Origin: Semisulcospira habei
Lineage: Eukaryota; Mollusca; Gastropoda; Semisulcospiridae
Assembly (NCBI GenBank): GCA_036245525.1
Contig: BTPG01000003.1
Coordinates: forward strand, 138,851,212-138,915,211
Reading direction: 5' to 3'
DNA length: 64,000 nt
Part shown: positions 32,454 through 44,375 of the stretch, piece by piece
How the letters are laid out: the number at the start of each line of letters is the position of its first letter
Numbering within the stretch: the stretch's first letter is position 1
Notes under the pieces: generated by a model
What the model saw: the letters and a program-made list of their open reading frames with translations, nothing else
The model's database searches: none
Told to the model about the DNA's origin: nothing
Translations under genes and position numbers: made by a program

Positions 32454-32658
32454 CACAGCCGAAAAACTTTCAATAGGATCCATCTGCAAGACACATAGAT
32501 CCTTATGAGCCTCGCGTTATCTCGGGGTCTCATGGCGATTTTGGCTCTTGCTGACACAACTGACATAATATTTATTTGACGTTTGGGGTTCCTTGGAATT
32601 GAATTAGGAAAGATTTCAGAGAATATTTGCTTCTAGTGGTAGTGAAGAGAATAATACA
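32454..32658 (-). mobile_element. Family A element, minus orientation
   Basis: TTAACCCCGTCACAGCCGAA left end, palindrome at 32486-32552 (ACACATAGATCCTTATGAGC / GGCTCTTGC, diverged right arm), then the long flank GGTTCCTTGGAATTGAATTAG. It ends in a decayed TAGTGAAGAGAATAAT. Confidence 0.75.
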
Positions 32659-32938
32659 TATAATTATGTCAAAAATCAGGTTTATGTCGTTACATCACTT
32701 CAAGATGAAGCGCACAGTTGTCGGGAATGCTTTCAGACAGACAAAATGGCCCATTACTGTCTGCCGGTAGGGGATGGGGCTAAAAAGTTGTTCCAAGAGC
32801 AAACCTTGTTGGCTTAGGTGTGACAGCAAATATGAAACAGTATAAATGTAGTCACCTGGTTTTGAATTGATTCTACCTTTCTTTGGACGGTCGCTCGAGA
32901 CGTTTTTGCTTAAGTGTTTCATACATGGGTCTCCTCCC

Positions 32939-33497
<559 letters not shown>

Positions 33498-34085
33498 CAA
33501 AATTTCAAGTAGATGTGACAAAAATTACAGACTCTAATCTGGGTCAACCGATTTTGTTTATGTCTTCAATGAGACATTCAATTACAATATGTTCGGAGGG
33601 ACTCTTAGCCACCCACTTAACAAAGTATTTCGCCAAGTCTCAAGCTTGTGTGTACAGAAATTTAATATTGGAGATTCTCTTGTTTACATACATACGCACA
33701 CACACATACATACATACATACGCGCACGCACACACACACACACACACACACACCACACCCACGCACGCACGCACGCACGCACTCACGCACACACACACAC
33801 ACACACACACATATACATACATACATACGTACATACGGCGCTTCGCGCCAAATGTACGTGCAGCAGCGAGGTTAGCGTAACTAGACATTACGTAATTTGT
33901 ATCTTGTTATTTCAATTGTGAGAGGTTTAGGCCTGCCTGCCTTTGACATCATGGACATGCTATTAAATTCGCCCCACCGCGACCCGTCCTAAAATGTCCC
34001 TTTTATAAATAGAAGGGACTTAAAAAACATAACAAATAATGATAAAAAGCGATAACCATAAAAATTGCATATATAAATGAGGCGA
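33498..34085. other. CA/CATA/CGCA-rich microsatellite in otherwise unassigned sequence
   Basis: Imperfect CA, CATA and CGCA repeats at 33690-33836. No gene is recognised in the rest. Confidence 0.6.
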
Positions 34086-34175
34086 ACAAGAAACATAGGT
34101 CCTCATGTGCCCCAGCGGCCGCCCACCTATGTTTTTTTTGCAGTGGGGTGGTACTTGAGTATTTCGGCAGTTTAA
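34086..34175 (+). mobile_element. Family A remnant with right terminus
   Basis: CAAGAAACATAGGTCCTCATG, shortened centre, CACCTATG, TTTTTTTGCAGTGGGGTGG, ATTTCGGCAGTTTAA. Confidence 0.6.
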
Positions 34176-34225
34176 AACCAATGCTGTTCCAAGAGTCTGA
34201 AAAGGTTTAGCGACGTACACGACTC

Positions 34226-34462
34226 GGTTAGAGTTATCTCGGAACTCTAAATGAAAAGAGACACATAAATACAAAAAATAATATAGTCCCGGAAGCGTGC
34301 TGTCCACTGAAGAAAAATGACGTCATCAAAAGCTTTGCGTCATAACAGTGTAATAGTGGCGCAATTTCATTATAGTAGACAGCACATTTCCGGGAGTTAG
34401 CGAGGTAAGTTTTTTGTCTCCTCTCATCGGGAAGCTCTGAGAACTTCTGAGATAACTCTTAC
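34226..34462. repeat. Long imperfect inverted repeat
   Basis: Outer arms TTAGAGTTATCTCGGAACTC / GAACTTCTGAGATAACTCTT and inner arms TCCCGGAAGCGTGCTGTCC / AGACAGCACATTTCCGGGA, around a TGACGTCATCAAAAGC spacer. A fold-back element or a MITE with two nested inverted pairs. A G-run follows at 34472-34488. Confidence 0.6.
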
Positions 34463-34805
34463 ACTAGACCTGGGGGGGGGGGGGGGGGAGAAGGAGGAGG
34501 GAGGGGGACGGGGGAGGACACAGACAAGGGATGATCGTTGCGAAATCTACTCTCTAGCCCGTGCTGTTGAAGTCGTCGATTTTCGTAACGATCATCCCAT
34601 ACCTGTGGGTGGGAATGTGCCATAAGCAAAGCTTAAGGCGGAATGCTCGTTCTACATGTTTGCGGAATCCAAGCCGGCAGTAGGACCCACTAACACCATT
34701 TAAATCCGTCGACAGAATTTAAACTGACCATCTCACCCACAGTCACACAGTTAATGCGGGTGCATCCCCAGGTTAGTCCCGTCGCCGAACTTGACACAAT
34801 CAAAT

Positions 34806-34872
34806 TGCAAGAGAAATAGATCATCATGAGCCCCCTCAGTTGCGGGGGCTTATGAGGATCTATGCCTCTTGC
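34806..34872. repeat. Family A palindrome
   Basis: GCAAGAGAAATAGATCATCA ... TATGAGGATCTATGCCTCTTGC, centre CCCTCAGTTGCGGGG. The following GAATGGACGTCCCTGGAACG resembles the long flank (minus orientation). Confidence 0.75.
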
Positions 34873-35059
34873 TGGTACCAATTTGAATGGACGTCCCTGG
34901 AACGGCTTGGGTAATACTTTGGCGCTGAATGCACGAAGACTGTAGAACACTGTCTGCCTGCGTCAACGGGCACAAACTAAGCTCGGAATAAATAATTTTA
35001 GTCACAAGCAATGTTTGAATTTTTAAAAAAGCTTTACTTTGACTTCTGGACCACAATGC

Positions 35060-35139
35060 TTAACTCATTCGCGGCCAGCCACATCCGGATGCGCGGCATA
35101 AGCCGCACATCCGGATGCGGCTGGCCGCGAATGAGTTAA
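35060..35139. mobile_element. Family F palindromic element, TTAA both ends
   Basis: 80 bp: TTAACTCATTCGCGGCCAGC, centre around GCGCGGCATAAGCCGC, GGCTGGCCGCGAATGAGTTAA. TTAA both ends, very high arm identity. Confidence 0.9.
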
Positions 35140-35589
35140 GTCAATTTCTTCAAGGTCATATTTTGTGTATTTGGGGTGTATATATGGGATGTTCTCGAAG
35201 ATCTGGGTTAGGAGGACTCATCACCTCAGTCTCCTGAGGGCCCGCCAGGTTTACCATCTGTTTGAATACGATAAATTTCATTTGACTTTAATGTTTGTGA
35301 TCACTATTACTATGCACATACGTAGATGCGTTGGATTGGAGGGTGCCCTGCCCACCCCCCACCCCCTTATCTCTCTCTCTCTCACACACACACACCACCC
35401 CCTCAATAAAAAATATAGGACGGAGGGGGATTTGGGGGGGGGGGGGAGGGGATGTGGCAGAGTATCCCTTGGAGGCTGCAAAGTAACAAGTCAGGAACGC
35501 TGCGTGGGCCCCCAAATAAAAATATCTTCTTACTTCATTGATATCGGCTCATGAGGATCTATACATAGATTCTCATGGATCTGTATATA
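35140..35589. other. No gene recognised
   Basis: Short CT/CA run (35371-35397), G-run (35436-35452) and a family A scrap CTCATGAGGATCTATACATAG at 35549. Nothing coding. Confidence 0.5.
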
Positions 35590-35961
35590 CAATCTATTTC
35601 GCTTATAACAAGGCCGGACATAACAAAAGTCGGATATAACAACACGAGGTCCCGACTGCACTCTTTCTATGTAAATTACTGCGCTGATAACAGACTTCGG
35701 ATATAACAACACGAGGTCCTGACTGCACTCTTTCTATGTAAATTACTGCGCTGATAACAGACTTCGGATATAACAACACGAGGTCCTGACTGCACTCTTT
35801 CTATGTAAATTACTGCGCTGATAACAGACTTCGGATATAACAACACGAGGTCCTGACTGCACTCTTTCTATGTAAATTACTGCGCTGATAACAGACTTCG
35901 GATATAACAAGAAGAAAAATTGGGTCACCTGGCGATATGCTATATTATGCGAAGTTTACTG
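35590..35961. mobile_element. pogo/Tigger-like MITE with four 67-bp tandem units
   Basis: TA-flanked (35588-35589, 35962-35963). It starts CAATCTATTTCGCTTATAAC and ends ATGCGAAGTTTACTG. The interior (35643-35910) is four near-identical 67 bp units beginning CACGAGGTCC and ending GGATATAACAA. Minus-strand frames across it repeat with the unit and are not genes. Confidence 0.75.
35643..35910. repeat. 67-bp minisatellite, 4 units
   Basis: Unit starts at 35643, 35710, 35777 and 35844. Units 2-4 appear identical; unit 1 differs by CCCGACT for CCTGACT. Confidence 0.92.
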
Positions 35962-36154
35962 TAGATCCTCACGAGCACGTAATATGCAAACGTGCGTTTG
36001 ATTTCCAAGCTGGATCCCCCGTGTGAGGCGTTTCTGATGGCTATGTATGAATCAGACACTGCTAAAAACTAACTACCCCCTGCCCCATATCTATGGGCCA
36101 AATGTCTCTGCGTCGCCCACTGTGGGCCCGCGTCGCATTGCAGCCTCAATGAAA

Positions 36155-36258
36155 CCCAACAAGCAAAAGACATCGGGCCGTCGTCGGCCCCAGTCGGCCC
36201 GCGCATATGCGCGGGCCGACTGAGGCCGACGTCGGCCTGATGATCTTTTGCTTACTGG
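36155..36258. mobile_element. Family E palindrome
   Basis: CCCAACAAGCAAAAGACATC left, GATGATCTTTTGCTTACTGG right, centre CGGCCCGCGCATATGCGCGGGCCG, arms nearly perfect. Confidence 0.85.
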
Positions 36259-37000
36259 CTTAACTTTTTCACGACAATTTTACCTCTGCGTCCCTTGCGG
36301 GGAGGACACGTACTGCGACTCAGATTCATCCTGCGACTCAGATTCATCTGCAGGCTTGGGTTTTCAATCGCGTGAATGTATTTCAGTTGACACTGATGTG
36401 TTTGCGGTCATAGCCATACACGCACAAAATATGGTGTAGACTAGTCTATCGAGTCAGAGAGTCATAAATCGAAATGGCCAACATCTCCTCACGACTGAGA
36501 ATCACAGACGTAACGTTGGCTGAATATTTGGAAGTTATATATATTCTCATGAGAATCTATGGGTTTTGCAGCGGACCGGTACTAGTTCGAAAACTTGACA
36601 TTATCAGAGAAAATCTACAATGCTCTATGATCCAAGCTTGGCTTTTCCCGCGTGTGCAAATATTTCAGGAATGAGCAGCAAAAAAATGTTTAGCTTCAAA
36701 TTGCACAGATAATCATGACACCCCACTGGATACAAAAGCTCATAAAACTTCTCCCATTACTGTCGCAATTTATACTTGTGTTCCTCAAGCTAGAAAGATC
36801 AAAGGCAAGGACGATGAATACAAGTGGCACAGATCGTCATGAGATAACACGGACCACATGGACTCATAAAACGTATCCCTACTGGTGGAATCATTTACAC
36901 CAGTGTTCTGCAAGCTTAAATCGCCGAAGGACGCTGAAATTACAACGAGACGCGTGAATATTTGATTATAAAAAAAAAAAATCTGACGGAATCAGCCGCT
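36259..37000. other. No gene recognised
   Basis: A short duplication GCGACTCAGATTCATC at 36315-36348 and a family A scrap TCTCATGAGAATCTATGG at 36544. Short frames lack domains. Confidence 0.5.
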
Positions 37001-37003
37001 GGT

Positions 37004-37096
37004 ACCTAGCCCTCGGGGCCGAAGTTGGCCCGCGCGCATGCGCGCGCGGGCCAATTGCAGCCGACTTTGGCTCGAGGGCTTCGTGCTATCTGGTAG
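37004..37096. mobile_element. Family E palindrome, divergent subfamily
   Basis: TAGCCCTCGGGGCCGAAGTTG ... CGACTTTGGCTCGAGGGCT around GGCCCGCGCGCATGCGCGCGCGGGCC. Confidence 0.8.
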
Positions 37097-37242
37097 TCTG
37101 AGTTTACTATTAGCCCCAAGGAACGTGTCTGACTTTGAGGCAGACATTCTTAGTGCAGATTTTCTCCAGATAAATCGAGTGAATAACTTGTCTGGACTGA
37201 GAGCTGTTGAGATTGGGAACTTTATAAAACTGATCAAACTTG

Positions 37243-37354
<112 letters not shown>

Positions 37355-37444
37355 AACAAACCAGGACGTCCGGAACTTTGGACGAAACTTAACGCCGAGA
37401 TGGGGAACATAGGCCCCTATTACGGGGATCATGACAGGTTTTTA

Positions 37445-37644
37445 GCGCCGAGAAAATGTGAACATACACACACAACTGCAAGAGGTATAGATCCTCATGA
37501 GCAGTTGCGGGCTCTCATGAGAATCTATGCCTCTTGCTGAGGCCACTTTGAATACATGTTCCTCCGACAGCTAGGGATTGAATATGTTGAATTGACGAAG
37601 ACTGCAGAAACACCGTTTCCGTCCCCGGGCTCTAAACGGGTTAA
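37445..37644 (-). mobile_element. Family A element, minus orientation
   Basis: AGCGCCGAGAAAATGTG (decayed left end), palindrome 37479-37537 with a shortened centre (GAGCAGTTGCGGGCTC), long flank ATGTTCCTCCGACAG, and CCGGGCTCTAAACGGGTTAA ending 37644. Confidence 0.7.
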
Positions 37645-38113
37645 AACAGAAATAAACTGTGGACTATATCATCTTTTTCATTTGCCTGTCTATGAGTATC
37701 AAAGCATTAAATGAAGTATACGTGAACATTCCAAAGAAAATATCTAGCTAGAAATAGATTTTTACAAAAAAAAACTTCCTAATAACTTCCTAATAAACCC
37801 TTATGTGCAAAATGCTGGAGTTGCGGGCTGTGGGTAAGTGCTTACCACCTTGTTCCTACTACAAACAATGGCAACATTGTCAATTACTATGGAATCTTCA
37901 CATTTAATAATGACTTTCACGACTTTGGGCAAGGCGTGGCATATAGATCAACTATGATAGTTCAATAGGGTTCCACATACGGTGTAGAACCATATCTTTG
38001 AACTATTATAGCCTATCCATTTCCGCCGCAAGGTCCAAAGTTGAACTGATAGTTTTTCATGCGTGCAAATTGGTTGCTTTTTTCAGTAGGTATGTTAGTT
38101 TTGTCTGTGAGTA

Positions 38114-38162
<49 letters not shown>

Positions 38163-38448
38163 TCATCATTTATTTGTGATTGCATAAGGCTATGCTATCG
38201 TGGCTACGAATTTTCCTCAAGAGAGTTATAAAGTATTTTGGCTTGACTTGCCTTGGCACGATAGACACAAACTCAAACAAAAACTCGAAACGTTCAAGGA
38301 TGTAGAATAAAATAAGAAAGCTTAGTTTATTGACCTCTCCCCCATCCTCCTTTTAAAACTGCAAACAAAAACGGAACGATTCTAGGAAGCAATCAGTCAG
38401 ATGAAAGAGACAGGCGTACTCTAAAAAATAATCGTTCCATCAATAACC
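37645..38448. other. No gene recognised; one inverted scrap and (AAT)n
   Basis: TGATAGTTCAATAGGGTTCC / AACCATATCTTTGAACTATTA at 37958-38007 is an inverted pair resembling a gutted family C core. (AAT)n lies at 38115-38161. Confidence 0.55.
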
Positions 38449-38506
38449 TTATGCGCGGGCCAACGGCGGCTGCTGTCAGCCCGATGGCCTTTTGCGCATT
38501 GGGACG
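38449..38506 (-). mobile_element. Family E half-palindrome (right arm)
   Basis: ATGCGCGGGCCAACGGCGGC through GCCCGATGGCCTTTTGCGCAT then TGGG. It begins at the symmetry centre of complete copies; no left arm precedes. Confidence 0.75.
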
Positions 38507-38634
38507 GTTAATCATCTGAGCCACACAACTTACTTGATTGAACGTTTTTTATTTCACCATAAAAGAGTCGCATAGAGCTAAGCCAAATAACGTTTATCTT
38601 CAGTCCACTCTTTATAGGAAAAGGTTAACCCTTT

Positions 38635-38764
38635 AACTCCCAGAACTAAGTGTGTAAACAAAACTGAATTCTCAGTCTCTCACTCAACCAGGTACCGACT
38701 GCAAGAGGCATAGATTCTCATGAGCGCCGGCTAAGCAGGCGCTCATGAGAATCTATGCCTCTTG
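38635..38764. mobile_element. Family A element, partial
   Basis: TTAACCCTTTAACTCCCAG at the left, palindrome 38701-38764 (GCAAGAGGCATAGATTCTCA and complement, centre GCGCCGGCTAAGCAGGCGC). The right flank is eroded. Confidence 0.75.
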
Positions 38765-38892
38765 ATCGCGAATATCTGCCTCTATGTATTCCTGAAAATT
38801 CGTAATTCTCAGTTTCTGAGTTTACACATAAAACCCAGCCAACTATATCTGTAATATGGGCATACAATCTCAAGTCTCAGCCGCTACAGACG

Positions 38893-38923
38893 CACAGGAG
38901 CTCATGAGAATCCACGCTTCTTG
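38893..38923 (+). repeat. Family A right half
   Basis: GGAGCTCATGAGAATCCACG then CTTCTTGC, with no left arm. Confidence 0.55.
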
Positions 38924-39340
38924 CTCACCACGTTCGGCTCCAGCAGTTTCTCAATTGAGGATGTTGTTCGGAGTTCAGCGTGAAACCCATTCTAAACGCT
39001 TAAAACAATCAGACAAAAACGGTTCCTTGGTTCCTTCTTGAATGACAGCCATCGGTAAAGGTGGCCAGCGATAGGGATATAGCATGAACTCCAAAGGCCT
39101 CCTCTTACTGCGGAGCACAGATGCAAGTAAATAAATAAGGTCACGACGTAAGTAAGAGGTTCATATACAACTGTTTCTGTTATATAGTCTGTGTTTTCTG
39201 CAGATGATATGTTTTTGCCTTGCAGGCTTCGGCTGTTAGTGTACGGTCGGTTTTGCTTGAAACATTTACGTGGCTTTGTCAGTCTTTGGAGTAAGTACAC
39301 ACAAACGTTGCCAACCAGGAAGGAACATTGCCCCTACCCC

Positions 39341-39372
39341 TGCAGTGGCTTATGAGGATCTATAGCTCTTGA
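39341..39372 (+). repeat. Family A right half
   Basis: CCCTGCAGTGGCTTATGAGG then ATCTATAGCTCTTG; starts at the palindrome centre. Confidence 0.55.
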
Positions 39373-39728
39373 TAATGGAAGGAGCTACTGAGTGACTGCG
39401 TTTAATGCAGTCGAAAGAAAACTCCATCTCAACAAAACAAAACAAAACCCCAAAAATCACTAATGGGCCCTTCTCAAAACTCGACGATCACAAACATAAA
39501 TGATACCAGAAAAAAGCCAGAAATTCTCGTATGACTTTAAGACTGCAATGGTTGATGACAATCTGTACGTCTACCACGAGGGTACAGCTATCGTCGCAGG
39601 GCCTGCCGTAAAAGAGATTTAATCCAGAGAGGGGCCGTTTTACGCGACCGTTAAAAGACAGCTCCCGGTGGTTATCTCTTCAGCTGGCAAATAAACCCAA
39701 ATCACTGCATAGCGAAGCCCACACCACC

Positions 39729-39793
39729 ACAAGAGGCATAGATCCTCATGAGCCCCCGCATATGCGGGGGCTCATGAGGATCTGTGCCTCTTG
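39729..39793. repeat. Family A palindrome, near perfect
   Basis: CAAGAGGCATAGATCCTCAT and complement, centre CCCGCATATGCGGG, one arm mismatch (CTATGCC versus CTGTGCC). Confidence 0.85.
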
Positions 39794-39928
39794 CTGGCTG
39801 GCATTCTTATCTGTGCGGTCCAGGTTGACGGGATTATCAGCGAGGGGTGTTTGATGGCATTAGAGACATCATTTCTGGCGCCTGGCGTGAAGAATGCTTC
39901 TGTGTCGAACAGTTTACTTTGTTGATCT

Positions 39929-39990
39929 GAAAAAGGCATAGATAGTCAGTAGCCCCTGCAACATGCGGTGTTTACAGGAGAATATTTGCT
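39929..39990. repeat. Family A palindrome, decayed
   Basis: AAAAAGGCATAGATAGTCAG then CCCCTGCAACATGCGG; right arm lost. Confidence 0.45.
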
Positions 39991-40078
39991 CAATAAGGCC
40001 CATGTTCCACAAGCAGAAAATGTCATTCCTACTAAAACTTGATTGTCTTAATCTTGGGTAAGTGAGGTTAGATCGTGG

Positions 40079-40082
<4 letters not shown>

Positions 40083-40136
<54 letters not shown>
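40083..40136. repeat. (AATC)n microsatellite
   Basis: About 13 AATC units followed by TTTGCC, resembling a retroposon tail of the AATCAATC type. Confidence 0.93.
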
Positions 40137-40137
<1 letters not shown>

Positions 40138-40377
40138 TTTGCCTACTCAGCACTACCTCTGAGTTATCACGGTCGACCAGCGCGCGCAACGTACTGCTGG
40201 AAAGACTGAAATAACCAGCCACACAGCAATATCGATGCAGTATCGATTTTCTATGGCTCGACCTTGCCTCTCGGGCGGCCAATCACTCGCTGGCGATAAA
40301 CCCCAATAACCATTCACGTTTGAGGTGCAGAACTGTGTACAAATGCCTGATCCGTGCCAGCAAATGCCTGATCCGTC

Positions 40378-40418
40378 CCACGCAACTGCGGGGCTCATGA
40401 GAATCTATGCCTCTTGCA
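40378..40418 (+). repeat. Family A right half
   Basis: CCACGCAACTGCGGGGCTC then ATGAGAATCTATGCCTCTTGC; the left arm is replaced by GCCTGATCCGTCC. An upstream duplication (AAATGCCTGATCCGT twice, 40342-40377) adjoins the break. Confidence 0.65.
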
Positions 40419-40497
40419 GATGTGACGGCTGATTTGGGAGAATTGTTAGACTGACGCGATTCGACGAGATTGATGCTAACAACGAGAAGTAAATTAA

Positions 40498-40564
40498 GCA
40501 AGAGACATAGATTTTCATAGGCCCCTGCAGTTGCAGGGGCTTTTGAGAATCAATGCCTCTTTGC
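40498..40564. repeat. Family A palindrome
   Basis: GCAAGAGACATAGATTTTCA, centre CCCCTGCAGTTGCAGGGG, TTTGAGAATCAATGCCTCTTTGC. Confidence 0.8.
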
Positions 40565-40669
40565 GATCATTTTCGACTCAAAACGACCGTTACGATACCA
40601 GCAAAAACCTACAAACCCCGTATGCGAGGCAAGCAAAAGTCAGACAGGAGGGATTCCTTTTCAGCAAGA

Positions 40670-40732
40670 TGCATAGTTTAACCCTCATAGGCCCCTCACC
40701 TGCAGGGGCATATGAAAATCTAGGTCTCTATA
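40670..40732. repeat. Family A palindrome, decayed
   Basis: GATGCATAGTTTAACCCTCAT then GGCCCCTCACCTGCAGGGGC and ATATGAAAATCTAGGTCTC. Confidence 0.55.
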
Positions 40733-40904
40733 TAGGTGAAACGGGATTTGTTCACGGACTGAATCGGGTCCAGGACCCTTCCCTGGTCTAATGGCGAGGA
40801 CAACTTTATAAACCTTTGATCTTTTTACTGTCATTGTGTCCGGCAACATGCTATTTACCACATCGAAATGGTCGAATAATCCACCCTTGCGCATAGAACA
40901 GGTA

Positions 40905-41006
40905 ACCAAAAGATCCTCGGCCCGACGTTGGCCGCAGTGGGCCCGCGCACAGCTGTGCGCGGGCCTACTGCTGCCGACGTCGGGCCGAGGATCTTTTGCT
41001 ACTGGG
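40905..41006. mobile_element. Family E complete palindrome
   Basis: CAAAAGATCCTCGGCCCGAC ... GTCGGGCCGAGGATCTTTTG, centre GCCCGCGCACAGCTGTGCGCGGGC. TA lies outside the right terminus (CTACTGGG-TA) and outside the shortened left ACC. Very high arm identity. Confidence 0.9.
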
Positions 41007-41311
41007 TATTAGACTTCCAGGAACGGTTACGTAAGAGTGGATTGAATGTTGTGCACAGCTAGAAGGTTGCGTGAGGTGATCATTACAGGTAACTAATTTA
41101 CCTGAATGAAGCAGTTATCTAGAGGTGGACGGACTGCGGTATCAGCTGCAGTTGGAAAGTAGCGGACGTCTTTTGTCAGCAAATGCTTAGTGATGGTTTG
41201 CGCTGTTTTACGTTGATGATAAAAATGAATGAGCAGTTAAGGCTGATCTTGGTCAGCAGTGGACCGGAGACAGAAGAAGTGTATAGATCACAGATGTAAG
41301 TGGGGCAAGCA

Positions 41312-41380
41312 CTGAGGATGTATAGATGTTCATGAGCCCCTGCAGTTGCAGAGGCTCATAAGAATCTATGCCTCTTACGG
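41312..41380. repeat. Family A palindrome
   Basis: GTATAGATGTTCATGAGC, centre CCCTGCAGTTGCAGAGG, CTCATAAGAATCTATGCCTCTT. Left terminal arm diverged. Confidence 0.65.
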
Positions 41381-41405
41381 ATTTCTGGATTCTGACTGCA
41401 GCTTT

Positions 41406-42434
<1,029 letters not shown>

Positions 42435-42648
42435 TTAACCCAATCAGCCCTGACTAACTACAGCAGGAGATGGGTCGACCATGATATTTCAAGGGTAGTG
42501 CCAGATTAGCTTGGCGCCTATCGGCGCCAAGCTAATCTGGCAGTACCCTTGAATTATCATCCTCGATCCATCTCCTGCAACTGATGCAAAGTCACTAAAC
42601 GACGCCTCCAAAATTTGGGAAATACTTGCGCCGGGCTGAATGAGTTTA
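42435..42648 (+). mobile_element. Family C element
   Basis: TTAACCCAATCAGCCCTGAC at the left, GCCGGGCTGAATGAGTTTA at the right. The palindrome around 42489-42553 is TTCAAGGGTAGTGCCAGATT and complement over GGCGCCTATCGGCGCC. The flank order is the reverse of 50998-51214. Confidence 0.85.
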
Positions 42649-42697
42649 GGGTTTAAAACAGCAGACCTTTTTTCCTTGTAATAATTCGTTCACGCTT

Positions 42698-42920
42698 TAC
42701 CCCTTCAGTGCCTGTGACGCAGACAATGTTTTGGAAAGTTTAGTAAATTCTACGTCAGAGATCCCATGCAGTCGTAATAAGGAACATGGACACACAGTGG
42801 TTTCAGCCAGAGGCATAGATCCTCATGAGCCCCCGCGATTGCGGGGGCTCATGAGGATCTGTGCCTCTTGCTGTTTGGTGGGGTTAATTTTTTTCGGCAG
42901 CCAGAGGATCAAAGGGATCT
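42698..42920 (+). mobile_element. Family A element
   Basis: TTTACCCCTTCAGTGCCTG left (TTAA decayed), GGAACATGGACACACAGTGG before the palindrome 42806-42871 (CCAGAGGCATAGATCCTCAT / ATCTGTGCCTCTTGC, centre CCCGCGATTGCGGG), and TTTTTCGGCAGCCAGAGGATCAA right. Confidence 0.8.
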
Positions 42921-42993
42921 GCACCATGGCGGGCTTTGAGTGCTAAACCTCGCAGATACAACGGGGTTATCGATGCTGTCTTGCATCATCTAA

Positions 42994-43462
42994 AGTGGTG
43001 TTCACATGGCCGATTTCTTAACGATTTTTGTCTGGCGATTATTGGCCAACAAGACGTTGCCCATGTGAACGCTCACCAATTTTGCGACGACTTTCCAGCG
43101 ACTGACACGCCACCAACTTTAGCTACTTCGTGCTGTTCCGTCGACACTCGGCACAACTCGGTCAAAGGGGCATCACCCCATGAACACGACAACAGGTTGA
43201 CTGAAGATTGAAAACAAAATCATATTTGATTGGCTAATTCTCACCAATCGTCGATCAGGAAACAACACGCTTGCTTGGTGGGAACTAATCGGTGGAAAGT
43301 CGAGCATTGCTCTACTCGCTGCCAACACCCCACCGACATCTGGCCGCAATTGTCGGCCAACTCCAAAACGACAAAAGACGCCCATGTGAACAGGTGGAAA
43401 CTTTCGTCGGCCAATTGTTGCCAGACAAAAATCGTTGAGAAATCGGCCATGTGAACACCACT
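42994..43462. mobile_element. PIF/Harbinger-like MITE, TAA duplications
   Basis: 469 bp with long imperfect terminal inverted repeats AGTGGTGTTCACATGGCCGA ... TCGGCCATGTGAACACCACT and subterminal TTTTTGTCTGGCGA / TGCCAGACAAAAATCG. It is flanked by TAA (42991-42993, 43463-43465). The 3-bp TAA target and GTGTTCACA-type ends fit PIF/Harbinger non-autonomous elements. The short frames inside are not transposase. Confidence 0.7.
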
Positions 43463-43616
43463 TAAGACTTTTCCATCCTTCTTGTCACAAGCCATACGAG
43501 TAGGCACACAGAGGGTTCATGCTGCCTTTTGAACGTAACGGAAGTAACTCTCCTGCGTACAACTGGGGAAGAAGAACAGTAAGGCCTTTCATCTTGCGAC
43601 ATTCACACCTCATAAT

Positions 43617-43840
43617 TTAACCCTTATCATTCGGAATACACCAGTGTGCGAAATAAGTTTGACTAAAATAGTTCAAGGGTAGTGCCAGAATAGCTTGGCG
43701 CCTCTAGGCGCCAAGCTATTCTGGCACTACCCTTGAACTAAAACCATTGGTCTATATCCTTATCTGTGAGTACTATAATGTATCTTGCCTATGGCAGCGT
43801 ACACATTTGAATCTTTTAGCCTCAGGAGGATATGGGTTAA
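43617..43840 (+). mobile_element. Family C complete element
   Basis: TTAA both ends, CCCTTATCATTCGG left and GAGGATATGGG right (224 bp). The 72 bp internal palindrome (43669-43740) reads TAGTTCAAGGGTAGTGCCAG and complement, imperfect only at the central bases of GGCGCCTCTAGGCGCC. Confidence 0.9.
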
Positions 43841-43942
43841 GTCAACCCTTGTGTTCAGCATTGTCGTCAGGCCCACTAAGAACATTATTTATGAGGGAGA
43901 TATTGCGAATTATTAACAGTTTATTGCCTGGAGTACGTGGCT

Positions 43943-44153
43943 TTAACCCATTGACAGCCGAGAAAACGTTAGGACGACCCAACTGCAAAGGCACAGATCC
44001 ACATAAGCCCTCGCAGGTAAGGGGGCTCAGCAACATAATTGTATGCCTCTTGCTGAAATCACTTTGTATCCATGTTCCATGGACGGCGGGGGTTCTTTGA
44101 CATTGAATTAACACAGGTGTCGGAAACACAACCACCGGCAGAGAAGGGGTTAA
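43943..44153 (-). mobile_element. Family A complete element, minus orientation
   Basis: TTAACCCATTGACAGCCGAG left, GGCAGAGAAGGGGTTAA right, 211 bp. The palindrome (43984-44055) is decayed in the right inner arm. Long flank ATCCATGTTCCATGGACGG, GACATTGAATTAACAC. Confidence 0.88.
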
Positions 44154-44218
44154 CAAAGATGTTCGCAAATTAATTTGGAGTCCATAGCTAAAATTACTAA
44201 ACTGTCAGCTGCTTGAGA

Positions 44219-44375
44219 TAGATCGATATTGGCAGTTCAAAGATGGTGTCAGATTAGCTTGGTGCATGGGCGCCAAGCTAATTTGGCACCACCCTTGAAC
44301 TGTCAAAGTCTATCCATCTCTACTCTTGAACTGTCAAAGTCGATCGATCTCCTGCCAGGAGAAAGAAGTCAGGGT
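44219..44375. mobile_element. Family C element, termini eroded
   Basis: TTGGCAGTTCAAAGATGGTG, AGATTAGCTTGGTGCATGGG, CGCCAAGCTAATTTGG. A local duplication of CTTGAACTGTCAAAGTC (44295 and 44331). TTAA near 44376 may be the old right end. Confidence 0.65.

Noticed and set aside
42936..43211. Small frames inside the TAA-flanked 469 bp element as a transposase remnant
   Set aside because: No DDE-type motif or similarity pattern is visible; the element is too short and the frames are unconnected.
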